From Faecalibacterium prausnitzii (GTDB taxonomy: Bacteria > Bacillota > Clostridia > Oscillospirales > Ruminococcaceae): DNA of 64,000 bases. The stretch covers positions 62,001 through 126,000 of the forward strand of contig SFDE01000001.1 in NCBI GenBank assembly GCA_004558805.1, in the 5' to 3' direction. A model generated the notes under the pieces. It saw nothing but the letters and a program-made list of their open reading frames with translations. It was not told the origin of the DNA and did no database searches. A program made the position numbers and the translations under genes. This document shows, one piece after another, positions 16,370 through 25,499 of the stretch. Position 1 is the stretch's first letter; each line of letters begins with the position of its first letter.

Positions 16370-16861
16370 ATGTCCAATAAAGTTTTGATCACTAATTCCC
16401 AGAAAGCCGTCAAGGTGCCCTCCGGTCTCCGGATCCTGATCCGCCGGGCTTGTAATGCCGTGCTGGAATATGAGCATTTCGACGCCCCGGCGGAGATCAG
16501 CGTTACCTTTGTGGATAATGCCGAGATCGCTGAGCTGAACAACCAGTATCGCAATAAACCCATGCCCACCGATGTGCTGAGCTTCCCTCTGGGCGTGGAT
16601 GGCAACTATGATGTGGATGAGAACAACGGCTGCAAGATGCTGGGAGATATTGTCATCAGCATGGAGCGTGCTCTGGAACAGGCAAACCTGTATGGTCACC
16701 CCCTGCAGCGGGAGGTGGCATTCCTGACGGTGCACTCCATGCTGCATCTGCTGGGCTATGACCACGAAAATGGCGGTCTGGAAGCCATGCGTATGCGGGA
16801 GAAGGAAGAAGCCGTTCTGCTGCAGCTGGGTCTGCCCCGCACTGTGAGCTACACCGAATGA
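16370..16861 (+). CDS. ybeY: Endoribonuclease YbeY (rRNA maturation factor)
   Basis: 163 residues. The zinc site HSMLHLLGYDH supplies H122, H126 and H132; most family members have HG at the first position, so S123 is a mild change. TDVLSFPL near residue 67 is the second family motif. YbeY takes part in 16S rRNA 3' end processing and ribosome quality control. The order phoH-ybeY-era is conserved in Firmicutes. GGAAGGAGAGG upstream of the ATG fixes the start. Confidence 0.94.
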   Translation: MSNKVLITNSQKAVKVPSGLRILIRRACNAVLEYEHFDAPAEISVTFVDNAEIAELNNQYRNKPMPTDVLSFPLGVDGNYDVDENNGCKMLGDIVISMERALEQANLYGHPLQREVAFLTVHSMLHLLGYDHENGGLEAMRMREKEEAVLLQLGLPRTVSYTE

Positions 16862-16925
16862 CCGGCGGTATTACCGCCTCATCCTACCGTGCGGATGCCG
16901 CACAAAAACAGACAGGAGTTTGATT

Positions 16926-17864
16926 TTGAGTAACGCTACACCCATTCAGGGTCATTATGATACCTCTTCGGTCTTTGTTGCCGTGATCGGTCGCCCCAAC
17001 GTGGGCAAATCCAGCCTGACAAACCTTCTGGTAGGCGAAAAAGTGGCGATCGTCACCTCCAAGCCCCAGACCACCCGTACCCGCATTACCGGCGTCATTA
17101 CCCGGGGACCGCTACAGTATGTTCTGCTGGACACGCCGGGCGTACACAAGGCACGCAACAAGTTGGGCAAGCGCATGGATAAGACTGCCAGCGATTCCAT
17201 TGCGGATGTGGACGTTTCCATGATGCTCTTTGAGCCTTATGGGGCGCTGAACGAATCGGAAATGACCCTTGTGGATATGCTGCGCAGCAGCGGCGGACCA
17301 GCAATCGCCGTGATCAACAAGACGGATCTGGTAAAGGAACCGGCGGATCTGGATGCACGGAAGGAGGAGCTGAAGGCTCTGGGTGTTTTTGATGACATCT
17401 ACGCCGTCAGCGTCCGGGGCAACGAAGGTTGCGAAGATCTTTTTGAGGTACTGAGCCGCTATGCCGTGGAAGGTCCTCACTACTTTGACGACGATGCCTA
17501 TACCGACATGCCGGAAAAGGAACTGGTGGCAGAGGTCATCCGGGAGAAGGCATTGCTTTACATGCGGGATGAGATCCCCCATGGCATCGCCGTGGTGGTA
17601 GAACGCTTCAAGGAGCGCCCGGACACTGACCTCATCGACATTGATGTCAACATCTACTGCGAGCGGGATAGTCATAAGGGTATGGTCATCGGCAAGGGCG
17701 GCGCTATGCTCAAAAAGATCGCCAGTGCGGCACGGATGGACTGCGAAGAGTTTCTGGGCTGCAGAGTCAATCTGCAGTGCTGGGTCAAGGTGAAGTCGGA
17801 CTGGCGGGACAACGAGTTCCTGCTGAACAATTTCGGCTTTAAGCAGAACAACGGCAGCCGCTGA
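16926..17864 (+). CDS. era: GTPase Era
   Basis: About 312 residues. G1 GRPNVGKSS, G2 KPQTTRTR, G3 DTPGVH and G4 NKTD are all present, and a C-terminal KH domain carries VIGKGGAMLKKI. Era binds the 3' end of 16S rRNA and helps assemble the small ribosomal subunit. TTG at 16926 is chosen because AGGAG (16914-16918) is seven bases away; TTG at 16920 is in frame but only one base from that site. It is followed by yqzL and recO. Confidence 0.95.
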   Translation: MSNATPIQGHYDTSSVFVAVIGRPNVGKSSLTNLLVGEKVAIVTSKPQTTRTRITGVITRGPLQYVLLDTPGVHKARNKLGKRMDKTASDSIADVDVSMMLFEPYGALNESEMTLVDMLRSSGGPAIAVINKTDLVKEPADLDARKEELKALGVFDDIYAVSVRGNEGCEDLFEVLSRYAVEGPHYFDDDAYTDMPEKELVAEVIREKALLYMRDEIPHGIAVVVERFKERPDTDLIDIDVNIYCERDSHKGMVIGKGGAMLKKIASAARMDCEEFLGCRVNLQCWVKVKSDWRDNEFLLNNFGFKQNNGSR

Positions 17865-17929
17865 GAACCTTTTCCTTGGATAACAGCGACCGGTCTGCAG
17901 ATACTGAAGCATAAGGGAGGTATCTGCAG

Positions 17930-18088
17930 ATGGATGAACAAACGGATTGGGAAGCTTTTGCCTGTACGGGGAACATTCTCCGCTATCTGGATTACAGAGC
18001 AGGGCAGAACCCGGAGCACCCGGCGGGAGAAACAGAGGATGGAACCAGTTGTAACACCGGGTCTTGTGCTGAAAGAGACCCGCTATAA
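17930..18088 (+). CDS. yqzL: YqzL-like small protein
   Basis: 52 codons plus stop, starting ATG at 17930 with AAGGGAGG nine bases upstream. The N-terminal part contains DWEAFACTGNILRYLDYR, which matches the short YqzL pattern (aromatic, two residues, F, then TGN, then YL). In Bacillus yqzL also lies between era and recO. The C-terminal half here is longer than usual and overlaps the start of recO by 50 bases. The protein has two cysteines in CNTGSC near the end. Function of YqzL is unknown. Confidence 0.7.
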   Translation: MDEQTDWEAFACTGNILRYLDYRAGQNPEHPAGETEDGTSCNTGSCAERDPL

Positions 18089-18785
18089 GGAAGCGGACCG
18101 TATCCTTACGATCTTGACCCCGGAACTGGGGGTGATCTCGGCGGCGGCACAGGGCAGTCTGCGGCTGAAAAATAAGCTGTTCAGCGCCTGCGGACTGTTC
18201 TGCTACTCCGAGTTCGTCCTGGTCCCGGGGCGGAATATGTACACCGTGCGGGAAGCGTCTGTCAAAAATGTCTTTCACGGCATTTCCGCTTCCATCGAGG
18301 GTATGAGCCTTGCCATGTACCTTTCGGAGATGGCAGCGACCCTTTCGCCGACAGGGGAGGAGGCACAGCGGGAGCTGCGCCTCCTGCTCAACTGTCTTTA
18401 CATGATCAACGAAAACCGCACCGACCTGCGGGTGATAAAAGCCGTGTTTGAACTGCGCACCATGAGCGAGTGTGGTTTTATGCCGCAGCTGGTCTGCTGC
18501 CGGGACTGCGGTGCCTACGAGGGCAGCGCCTTTTACCTGGATCTGCAGGAGGGGCATCTGCTCTGTGCGGATTGTGCGGCAAAGGCAGGCAAGAGCTGCA
18601 ATCTGGACCGGGGAGCCCTGTTCGCATTGCGGCATATCTGTCTTGTGGACGACAAAAAAATATTTGCATTCAAAATTTCTGTGGGCAGCCTGGCAAAGCT
18701 TTCCATAGCGGCAGAGCAATATGCGTTGACTCATCTGGATAAGCCGCTGAAAAGCTACGATTTTTTAAAGACCGTGCTGCCCTGA
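18039..18785 (+). CDS. recO: DNA repair protein RecO
   Basis: 248 residues. The N-terminal OB-fold starts with TPGLVLKETRYKEADRILT. The zinc finger is formed by CCRDCGAYEG and the later CADCAAKAG. RecO anneals single strands and loads RecA with RecR in recombination repair. The ATG at 18039 matches the family N-terminus. The frame is open to 17934, but that part lies in yqzL. Overlap with yqzL suggests coupled translation. Confidence 0.93.
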   Translation: MEPVVTPGLVLKETRYKEADRILTILTPELGVISAAAQGSLRLKNKLFSACGLFCYSEFVLVPGRNMYTVREASVKNVFHGISASIEGMSLAMYLSEMAATLSPTGEEAQRELRLLLNCLYMINENRTDLRVIKAVFELRTMSECGFMPQLVCCRDCGAYEGSAFYLDLQEGHLLCADCAAKAGKSCNLDRGALFALRHICLVDDKKIFAFKISVGSLAKLSIAAEQYALTHLDKPLKSYDFLKTVLP

Positions 18786-18800
18786 GCAAAAAGGATAGAA

Positions 18801-21212
18801 ATGGAAACGACCTATTTAAGAACATTAGAACTGGATAAGATCATCGCCCGTGCCGCCGAAGGCTGTGTGTGCAAGGAAGCAAAGGAAAAACTGCTGCACA
18901 TCCAACCCCAGTGCGACCCGGATGAAGTCCGGTATGCTCTGGAACAGACCAATGCCATCAACACCCTGCTGATCAAAAATGGTTCGCCCCGGTTTGGCGG
19001 GGTAGAGGGGGTTAGCGCACTGGCGGTGCGTGCTGTCAAGGGCGGCGTGCTCTCCATGGGCGAGCTGCTGATGGTGGCAGGTGCTCTGCGGAATTTCCAG
19101 AACCTTACCAGCTGGTATGGTTCCTCGGACCACGAGGCACTGCCTACGGATGATCTGTTCTATGCACTGGCACCTCAGCCGGGGCTGGAGCAGCAGATAT
19201 CCAGTGCCATCCTTGCCCCGGATGCCATGGCAGATACCGCCTCTCATACCCTGAACGACCTGCGCAAAAAGATCCGTGCTACCGAAAACAGCATCCGTGA
19301 CCGGCTGGAAAGCATGGTGCGCAATATGGATACCTCCAAGTATCTGCAGGAGAGTGTGGTCTCCATGCGCAACGGGCGGTATGTGGTGCCGGTCAAAAGT
19401 GAATACCGCGGGGAAGTAAGCGGTATCATCCACGATGTATCCTCCACCGGTGCAACCGTCTTTGTGGAGCCGCAGGCTGTGGTGGAGGCAAACGCAAGGA
19501 TCCTGCAATACCGTGCTCAGGAAGCTCAGGAGATCGAGCGCATTCTGGTGGCATTTACGGCGCAGGTGGCACAGATCGAGCCACAGTTCCAGTACAGCTA
19601 TCAGGCAATGCTGGACATTGATGTTCTACTTGCCAAGGCTCGTCTGGCACTGGACCTGAAGGCGTTCAAACCTGCCGTGCGCACCGACAGTTCTTTTTCT
19701 CTGGTCCGTGCCCGGCATCCCCTTATCGACCCTCAGAAGTGCGTACCGGTGGATATTGCGCTGGGCAAGGATTACGACTCCCTGATCATCACCGGTCCCA
19801 ATACCGGCGGTAAGACGGTGACCCTGAAAACCGCCGGACTGCTGTGTGCCATGGCGCAGTGCGGTTTTCTGATCCCGGCAGATGAGCGCAGCGAGATCTG
19901 TGTGTTTGATGAGTTTCTGGTGGACATTGGCGATGAGCAGAGCATTGAACAGAGCCTTTCCACCTTCTCCGGTCACATGAAAAAGATCACCGGCATTCTG
20001 GAGCTGGCAATGCCCCGGACCCTGGTATTGCTGGACGAGCTGGGCGCAGGCACCGACCCCGCCGAGGGCGCAGCCCTTGCGGTGGCGATCATCGAGGAGC
20101 TGCGCCGCCGGGGCGTGCGGCTGATGGCAACCACCCACTATGCAGAGCTGAAAGTCTTTGCTCTGGAGACCAAAGGTGTGGTCAACGCCAGCTGTGAATT
20201 CGATTTAGAGACTCTCCGCCCCACATACAAGCTGAGTGTTGGCGTGCCGGGTAAATCCAACGCCTTCCTCATCAGTGAAAAGCTGGGCATCCCTCAGCGG
20301 GTCATTGAGGCGGCGCAGCAGCATCTGTCTGCGGAGGATAAGCGTCTGAATGCAGTGCTGGGACAGTTGGACGATCTGAAGCTTCAGCTGAAGGAAAGCC
20401 AGAATGAGGTGGAGGAGCTGAAAAACGAGGCATCCCACCAGCTGGAAGCTGCCCAGAAAAAGCGGGATGAACTGATCCGGCAGGGCGAGAACGAGCTGGA
20501 AGCTGCCCGTGCCAAGGCACGTGCTCTGGCACAGCAGGTGGAAAGTCAGGCATATGCGCTGACCGACGAGCTGCGCCAGCTGCAAAAGGACGAGCGGCTG
20601 AGCACCCAGCAAAAGGCACAGCGTGCCCGGGAGATCGCCAAAAAGGAGTCTGAGAAGCTCTTTATGGGCACCGAAGTGGTGCACAACCCGGTAAAGGAGT
20701 TTGTGCCCCTGAAGGAGGTCCGGGTAGGGCAGGAAGTCTGCATTGCAGAGCTGAACCAGCTTGCCACCGTTCTGGCACTGCCGGACAAAAACGGAGATGT
20801 GCTGGTGCGTGCCGGCATCATCAAGACCAAGGTGCCGCTCAAGGGCTTGAAGCAGCCGGAAAAGCTGGTCAAGGAGACCAAACCCCAGACCAAGGCGCAG
20901 CAGCGGTATTCCCGCCTGACAGGGGACTCCAACCGTCCCAATGGCAGGGTAGAGCGGGTGCAGCGCACAGCCAAGATGGAGTGCAACCTGCTGGGTCTGA
21001 CCGTAGACGAGGCGCTGCCGGAGGTGGATTCCTTCATCGACCGGGCGATCCTGAACGGACAGACCGTGGTGTATCTGATCCACGGCAACGGCACCGGTGC
21101 TCTGCGCACAGCGATTCACAAGCACCTACGGGGCAATCGTATGGTCAAGAGCTTCCGTCTGGGTCGCTACGGCGAAGGCGAAAGCGGCGTGACCGTAGTA
21201 GAACTGAAATAA
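18801..21212 (+). CDS. mutS2: MutS2 family ATPase/endonuclease
   Basis: 803 residues. Walker A GPNTGGKT lies near residue 332 and DELGAGTDP (Walker B) near 412. A long coiled coil rich in Glu, Lys and Gln follows (about 510-620). The C-terminal Smr domain covers about 725-803, with YLIHGNGTGALR. MutS2 suppresses recombination and acts on collided ribosomes in Bacillus. It has no MutS mismatch-binding domain at the N-terminus, as expected. A terminator follows directly. Confidence 0.95.
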   Translation: METTYLRTLELDKIIARAAEGCVCKEAKEKLLHIQPQCDPDEVRYALEQTNAINTLLIKNGSPRFGGVEGVSALAVRAVKGGVLSMGELLMVAGALRNFQNLTSWYGSSDHEALPTDDLFYALAPQPGLEQQISSAILAPDAMADTASHTLNDLRKKIRATENSIRDRLESMVRNMDTSKYLQESVVSMRNGRYVVPVKSEYRGEVSGIIHDVSSTGATVFVEPQAVVEANARILQYRAQEAQEIERILVAFTAQVAQIEPQFQYSYQAMLDIDVLLAKARLALDLKAFKPAVRTDSSFSLVRARHPLIDPQKCVPVDIALGKDYDSLIITGPNTGGKTVTLKTAGLLCAMAQCGFLIPADERSEICVFDEFLVDIGDEQSIEQSLSTFSGHMKKITGILELAMPRTLVLLDELGAGTDPAEGAALAVAIIEELRRRGVRLMATTHYAELKVFALETKGVVNASCEFDLETLRPTYKLSVGVPGKSNAFLISEKLGIPQRVIEAAQQHLSAEDKRLNAVLGQLDDLKLQLKESQNEVEELKNEASHQLEAAQKKRDELIRQGENELEAARAKARALAQQVESQAYALTDELRQLQKDERLSTQQKAQRAREIAKKESEKLFMGTEVVHNPVKEFVPLKEVRVGQEVCIAELNQLATVLALPDKNGDVLVRAGIIKTKVPLKGLKQPEKLVKETKPQTKAQQRYSRLTGDSNRPNGRVERVQRTAKMECNLLGLTVDEALPEVDSFIDRAILNGQTVVYLIHGNGTGALRTAIHKHLRGNRMVKSFRLGRYGEGESGVTVVELK

Positions 21213-21220
21213 TCTTTGAA

Positions 21221-21257
21221 AAGACTGTCCGGGATCCTTGCGGACGGTCTTTTTTTG
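21221..21257 (+). terminator. Terminator after mutS2
   Basis: AAGACTGTCCG (21221-21231) pairs with CGGACGGTCTT (21241-21251), with one G-T pair, followed by a run of Ts. Confidence 0.85.
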
Positions 21258-21317
21258 CAGGAAAACCAACTGCACATTCGTTTATATATAAGAGAATAAA
21301 AAGCAGGAAGTGAAGGT

Positions 21318-22169
21318 ATGGCAGGATCACAGAAACGACGAAGAAAAGTCAGCAGAAAAAAGGGGAGAAGAGCCCATTCTCCCGGTCACTGTGCAGCCAT
21401 TGTTTTTTGCATTATTACGTTTTGTGCGTCGGCGTGGCTTTGGAAAGCGGCTCTTTCAGGAGATGTTCTGGAGCGGCAGGAAACGCAGGTCTCGGCAGAG
21501 GATTACCGCCCACAGGTGGGGGACCCGCCTTACCGGGTGGTGGTAGATGCCGGACACGGAGGAACCGACCCGGGGGCAAGGGGTGTGGTGGAAGAAAAAA
21601 ATATGACTGCCGCCACAGCTTCCGCTCTGGTGGAATGGCTGGACCGGGATCCCAACTTCATCCCGCTGCAGACAAGAAACAGCTACGAGGACACTGCGAC
21701 CCCTGCCCAGCGTGCGGCGGCGGCAAATGCCCAGACTCCGCAGCTGCTGCTTTCGATCCATGGCAACTCGGCGGCAAACGGCTCTACGGCAGCAGGCTTT
21801 GAATGCTATCCCGCTGTGCCGGGAAGGACCTGGCATCAGGAGAGCTTCTACTTTGCCCAGCAGCTTGCCAGCGGTATGTGCACCGCCGGGGCGCATCTGC
21901 GGGGGCAGGGAGGGATACGGTACATTTATTATCTGGAAAACGATCAGAAGCAGTTGGTGGAAAGCACCTATGCAGGGATCCGTGCAGAACGGAGCTTTAC
22001 TTTGCTGGAGGATGTAAATTGTCCGGCAGTACTGGCGGAACAGTGCTTTGTGACCAGCGAAGAAGACGTGGCACAGTTTGGCAGCGAAGAAGGATGCAAA
22101 AAGGTGGCGAGGATCTACTACGAGGCGATCTGCCGGTATTTTGGAACCGATCCACTGCCGCAGAAGTAA
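21318..22169 (+). CDS. N-acetylmuramoyl-L-alanine amidase (Amidase_3), membrane-anchored
   Basis: 283 residues. A basic N-terminus is followed by one hydrophobic helix (about residues 25-45), then the amidase domain. The zinc ligands are seen in VDAGHGG (His), the Glu of VVEEKN, and SIHGNS (His). The catalytic glutamate is in AVLAEQCF. The enzyme cuts the bond between MurNAc and the stem peptide outside the membrane. No SH3b or SPOR cell-wall binding domain is present. CwlD-like sporulation amidases have a similar layout, but this cannot be decided here. AGGAAG precedes the ATG. Confidence 0.87.
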   Translation: MAGSQKRRRKVSRKKGRRAHSPGHCAAIVFCIITFCASAWLWKAALSGDVLERQETQVSAEDYRPQVGDPPYRVVVDAGHGGTDPGARGVVEEKNMTAATASALVEWLDRDPNFIPLQTRNSYEDTATPAQRAAAANAQTPQLLLSIHGNSAANGSTAAGFECYPAVPGRTWHQESFYFAQQLASGMCTAGAHLRGQGGIRYIYYLENDQKQLVESTYAGIRAERSFTLLEDVNCPAVLAEQCFVTSEEDVAQFGSEEGCKKVARIYYEAICRYFGTDPLPQK

Positions 22170-22260
22170 GACGATCTGAAGAGCAAGCAGCTGCTGCATC
22201 AGAAAACCACAAGGCGTGCAGGGGAGGACCGGAATTTCTACTTCCGCAAAAACTTTCTAC

Positions 22261-22306
22261 AGGACCTCCGCAACGGTGCAAAGACCGGGAAGGGGTCCTC
22301 TTTTTT
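22261..22306 (+). terminator. Probable terminator after the amidase gene
   Basis: AGGACC (22261-22266) can pair with GGTCCT (22294-22299), followed by six Ts. A competing arm GAGGACC at 22224-22230 pairs equally well with the same 3' arm. Confidence 0.55.
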
Positions 22307-22766
22307 ATTATATGTCTTTTCGTATAATGCACGTTATGTGAAATATAGGGGAGTGAAAAAAGCCTCTTTTCTGGATTTTCGGCTTTTGGGGTCTCTGGTC
22401 CAGTCCGGACCCCGATCTGCCGTTTTTTCTGTATTCCGTGTTTGATACACATTTTTTGTTCTTTTATAGTGCATTCTTTCATCGGTCTGCGTGTCAGCTT
22501 TTCCAGACGTCATGCAGCTTTCTTGCAGATCTCTTCGCAGTATCTTTTATTCGTTTTCATCTGTACAGAGATCTTCAGCCGTGTCGATCATCAGCGGATT
22601 GGTCTATACACTTATGTTTGTCCGGCTGGTCTGCGCCTGACGATCTCGTGGCGCAAACAATCCGATACCGGCACCCCTTCGCCGGTTTATAGGATCTCCG
22701 GCTTCTGAGGTACAAACTGGTATCGGATCGTTTCGTTGCTTATGGATGCCTGGTAGCTTCTTTTGG
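22307..22766. other. Gap of about 460 bases between convergent genes, with no convincing protein gene
   Basis: The sequence is T-rich with short open frames that show no family features. A TATAAT stands at 22323-22328 on the plus strand, followed by a small hairpin GGGGTC/GACCCC (22388-22413) and a T run. Further on lies a nested inverted repeat. A small RNA is possible but not shown. Confidence 0.5.
22660..22728. repeat. Nested inverted repeat downstream of the Xer-type gene
   Basis: Outer arms ATCCGATACC (22660-22669) and GGTATCGGAT (22719-22728) match perfectly over ten bases. Between them GCCGG (22681-22685) pairs with CCGGC (22698-22702). It could be a weak terminator for the minus-strand recombinase gene or a structured RNA. 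No long T run follows on either strand. Confidence 0.6.
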
Positions 22767-23984
22767 TCAGTTTTTGTCGTTGCAAGGATTTTTTTGCACT
22801 GGTTCCGTTGGATTGGGGGAAGTCATTTCGGATATACCGCTCCGGATGCCTTCCTGAGCAGCACCGGTAAAAGCCTCCATTGGTTGCGCAGCATCGTTGT
22901 TTTCTTCTTCCGGGGAAATCGTATCCTCTCTCTCCCCTGTCTCTGCATATGTTGTATCCAAGCTTGCTTTTTTACGAGAAACGCTGCCCAACGGGTTTTC
23001 CTCAATTGCTGCCCGGACCTGAAATTCCTGCAGATGGGTGTAGATCTGGGTGGTGGATACGCTGCTGTGACCCAGCAGCTGTTTCAGCGTAAGGATGTCC
23101 ACATTTCCGGTCTGGTACATCAGGGTGGCAGCGGTATGACGCAGTTTGTGGGTGGAAAAGCCCTTCAGCCCCGCAGCCTTCATTGCCCCGGTGACCAGCT
23201 GCTCTACCCTGCGGTTGGAAATGCGTTCCTTGCGCCGCCGGGTAATGAACACTGCCTTTTCCTTAGGCGACAGTCCTTCCATGGTATTGCGCTTGCGCAG
23301 ATAAAGCTGCAGCGCCTCCATGCAGGCATCATTCAGGTAGACCATGCGTTCCTTATGTCCCTTGCCAAAGAGCCGGATCTGACGATTTTCAAGATCGATA
23401 TCCTCCAGATCCATGCCCACCAGCTCCGCCAGACGCATTCCGCAGTTCAAAAAGAGCACCACCATGCAGTAATCCCGCTCCGGGAAATCGCTCTGGCTCT
23501 GGGTGCTTTCCAAAAGATCGATGGACTGTTCCGCCGTCAGATATTTGGGCAGGACCTTATCCTGCTTGGGCGGATGGATCGCCGCTGTGGGGTCGGCAGA
23601 CAATTTATTGACCTGATTGACAAGGTAATCGTAAAAGCCGTGGAGGCTGGCAAGCCGCCGCGCAGTGGAAGACTTTTTGTTTCCGCATTCCCGATTCAGG
23701 AAATACAGGTATTCGTAGATATCCTCCTTGGTGACCTCTGCCCAGAAGGCTGTATCCAGCCCCTTTGGGTCGATCTCCTTCATCTCTGCATCGGCAGGCA
23801 CAAGCCCCCGGCGACGCTTCATAAAGCGGCTGAAGCCCCGCAGGTCGCAGTAATAGCTGAAGGCGGTGTTGGCGCTTTTGCCGGCGATCACTTCCAGATA
23901 CCGCACATATTCCACGATATCCGGCGAAGCATCGTCGAAGGGCGGGTGTTTCCCCGGGTTTTTTTCGTTCAGATATATCGACAT
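22767..23984 (-). CDS. XerC/XerD-like tyrosine recombinase
   Basis: 405 residues. The SAM-like N-terminal domain covers about residues 20-125. The catalytic residues are R184 (GMRLAELVG), K208, H279 and R282 (THKLRHTAA), H306 (LLGHSSV) and Y315 (TTQIYTHL). All are present, so it should be active. The fold normally ends near residue 335. Here an acidic, low-complexity tail of about 65 residues follows. No phage or integron genes are near, and it sits beside radA and a SpoIIM-like gene, so chromosome dimer resolution is the likely job. No dif-like site was recognised nearby. Confidence 0.88.
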   Translation of the reverse strand: MSIYLNEKNPGKHPPFDDASPDIVEYVRYLEVIAGKSANTAFSYYCDLRGFSRFMKRRRGLVPADAEMKEIDPKGLDTAFWAEVTKEDIYEYLYFLNRECGNKKSSTARRLASLHGFYDYLVNQVNKLSADPTAAIHPPKQDKVLPKYLTAEQSIDLLESTQSQSDFPERDYCMVVLFLNCGMRLAELVGMDLEDIDLENRQIRLFGKGHKERMVYLNDACMEALQLYLRKRNTMEGLSPKEKAVFITRRRKERISNRRVEQLVTGAMKAAGLKGFSTHKLRHTAATLMYQTGNVDILTLKQLLGHSSVSTTQIYTHLQEFQVRAAIEENPLGSVSRKKASLDTTYAETGEREDTISPEEENNDAAQPMEAFTGAAQEGIRSGISEMTSPNPTEPVQKNPCNDKN

Positions 23985-23993
23985 AGTTTCCTC

Positions 23994-25406
23994 TTACAGG
24001 CGGTCAGTCTTCAGTGCGTTGATGGCATCCGAGATATACGCCGCCCCGATCAGTTTCATGCCCGGATAGTCCGCAGGGTTCAGGTGATTCAGACTGTGTT
24101 TGGGGATCACGGCACGCTCAAAGCCGATGCGCTCCGCCTCATGGAGACGCTGTTCCAGATTGGGCACGCTGCGGACCTCGCCGCCGAGACCCACCTCCCC
24201 GATGGCAATAAGCTTGTCGCTGACGGGACGGTCCAGCAGAGAGGATACCATACTCAGACACACCGAGAGATCACATGCCGTGTCCCGCAGCGCAATACCG
24301 CCCACGATGTTGATATAGACGTCCAGGTTGCCAAAAAAGTAGCCTGCACGCTTTTCCAGCACGGCAATGAGCAGGTTCATGCGGTTATAGTCGTAACCGC
24401 TGCATGCACGCCGGGGTGCAGGAAAATTCGTTTTGGTAGCAAGCGCCTGGATCTCACTGAGGATGGGACGGCTGCCTTCCATGGTACACGCCACACAGTT
24501 GCCGGAAACTCCCAGCGGACGCCCTTCCAGCAGCATCTGAGAGGGGTTTTCGATCTCCGCAAGCCCCTGCCCCGTCATGTCGAACATGCCCAGCTCATTG
24601 GTAGAGCCATAGCGGTTCTTTGCGGCACGGAGGATGCGGTAGGGCAGCATTTTGTCCCCCTCGAAATACAGTACCGTATCCACGATGTGTTCCATGACCT
24701 TGGGTCCGGCAATGGCACCGTCTTTGTTCACATGACCCACGATGAACATGGGGATCTCCTGCTTTTTTGCCACCGCAAGCAGCCGTGCAGCGCTCTCCTT
24801 TACCTGACTTACTGTACCGGAGGAGGAAGAAATGTCCATACAGCGCATGGTCTGGATGGAATCAATGACCACAAGATCCGGCTTTTCTTTTTCGATGAGC
24901 CCGCAGATCTCGTCTACATCGTTTTCCGCCGCAAGGAAGATGTTGTCCTGAGGCACCTTCAGCCGTGCCGCACGGAGTTTGACCTGCCGCACCGACTCCT
25001 CGCCGGTGATATACAGCACGCTGTGCTGGTTGGAAATGGCACCGCACAGCTGCAGCAGCATGGTGGATTTGCCTACGCCGGGTTCGCCGCTCAGCAGCAC
25101 CACGCCGCCCAGCACGATGCCGCCGCCCAGCACCCGGTCCAGCTCCGAGATGCCGGTAAGGATGCGGCTTTTTTCTTCGGTGGTGCTGATCTCAGAAAGG
25201 CGCTTTGCGGTCAGGGTCGTCACACCTTCCGGGCGTGCAGCGGCTGCCTGTCTTGCAGCGGCAGTTCCCGCTTTCGGCGCTTCGGCGATCACGTCCTCAT
25301 TCATGGTGTTCCAGCTGCCACAGCTGGGGCAGCGTCCCATCCAGCGGGGGCTTGTCTCCCCGCAGTTGGAACAAACATATACGGTTTTCAGTTTAGGTTC
25401 TCTCAT
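23994..25406 (-). CDS. radA: DNA repair protein RadA
   Basis: 470 residues. The N-terminal zinc finger uses C12, C15, C26 and C29 (CSNC, CPSC). The RecA-like ATPase has Walker A GEPGVGKST near residue 105. The RadA-specific motif reads KNRYG instead of the common KNRFG. The C-terminal Lon protease-like domain covers about the last 150 residues. RadA drives branch migration and processing of recombination intermediates. AGGAG lies nine bases before the ATG. The Xer-type gene begins nine bases after its stop. Confidence 0.95.
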   Translation of the reverse strand: MREPKLKTVYVCSNCGETSPRWMGRCPSCGSWNTMNEDVIAEAPKAGTAAARQAAAARPEGVTTLTAKRLSEISTTEEKSRILTGISELDRVLGGGIVLGGVVLLSGEPGVGKSTMLLQLCGAISNQHSVLYITGEESVRQVKLRAARLKVPQDNIFLAAENDVDEICGLIEKEKPDLVVIDSIQTMRCMDISSSSGTVSQVKESAARLLAVAKKQEIPMFIVGHVNKDGAIAGPKVMEHIVDTVLYFEGDKMLPYRILRAAKNRYGSTNELGMFDMTGQGLAEIENPSQMLLEGRPLGVSGNCVACTMEGSRPILSEIQALATKTNFPAPRRACSGYDYNRMNLLIAVLEKRAGYFFGNLDVYINIVGGIALRDTACDLSVCLSMVSSLLDRPVSDKLIAIGEVGLGGEVRSVPNLEQRLHEAERIGFERAVIPKHSLNHLNPADYPGMKLIGAAYISDAINALKTDRL

Positions 25407-25499
25407 GGATCCCGCTCCTGTTATGGTATCTGCGTTTTGCAGTCTCTGTTTTTCTTTCCTATTGTAACATACACGGTGGCAACCCGCAAGAAAAGCACC

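Noticed and set aside
22438..22692. 84-codon open frame in the convergent gap
   Set aside because: No ribosome site, an odd composition rich in Phe, Ser and Cys, and it runs through the nested inverted repeat.
22660..22728. dif site for the Xer-type recombinase
   Set aside because: The repeat has a 49-base spacer and does not resemble the 28-base Firmicutes dif consensus.
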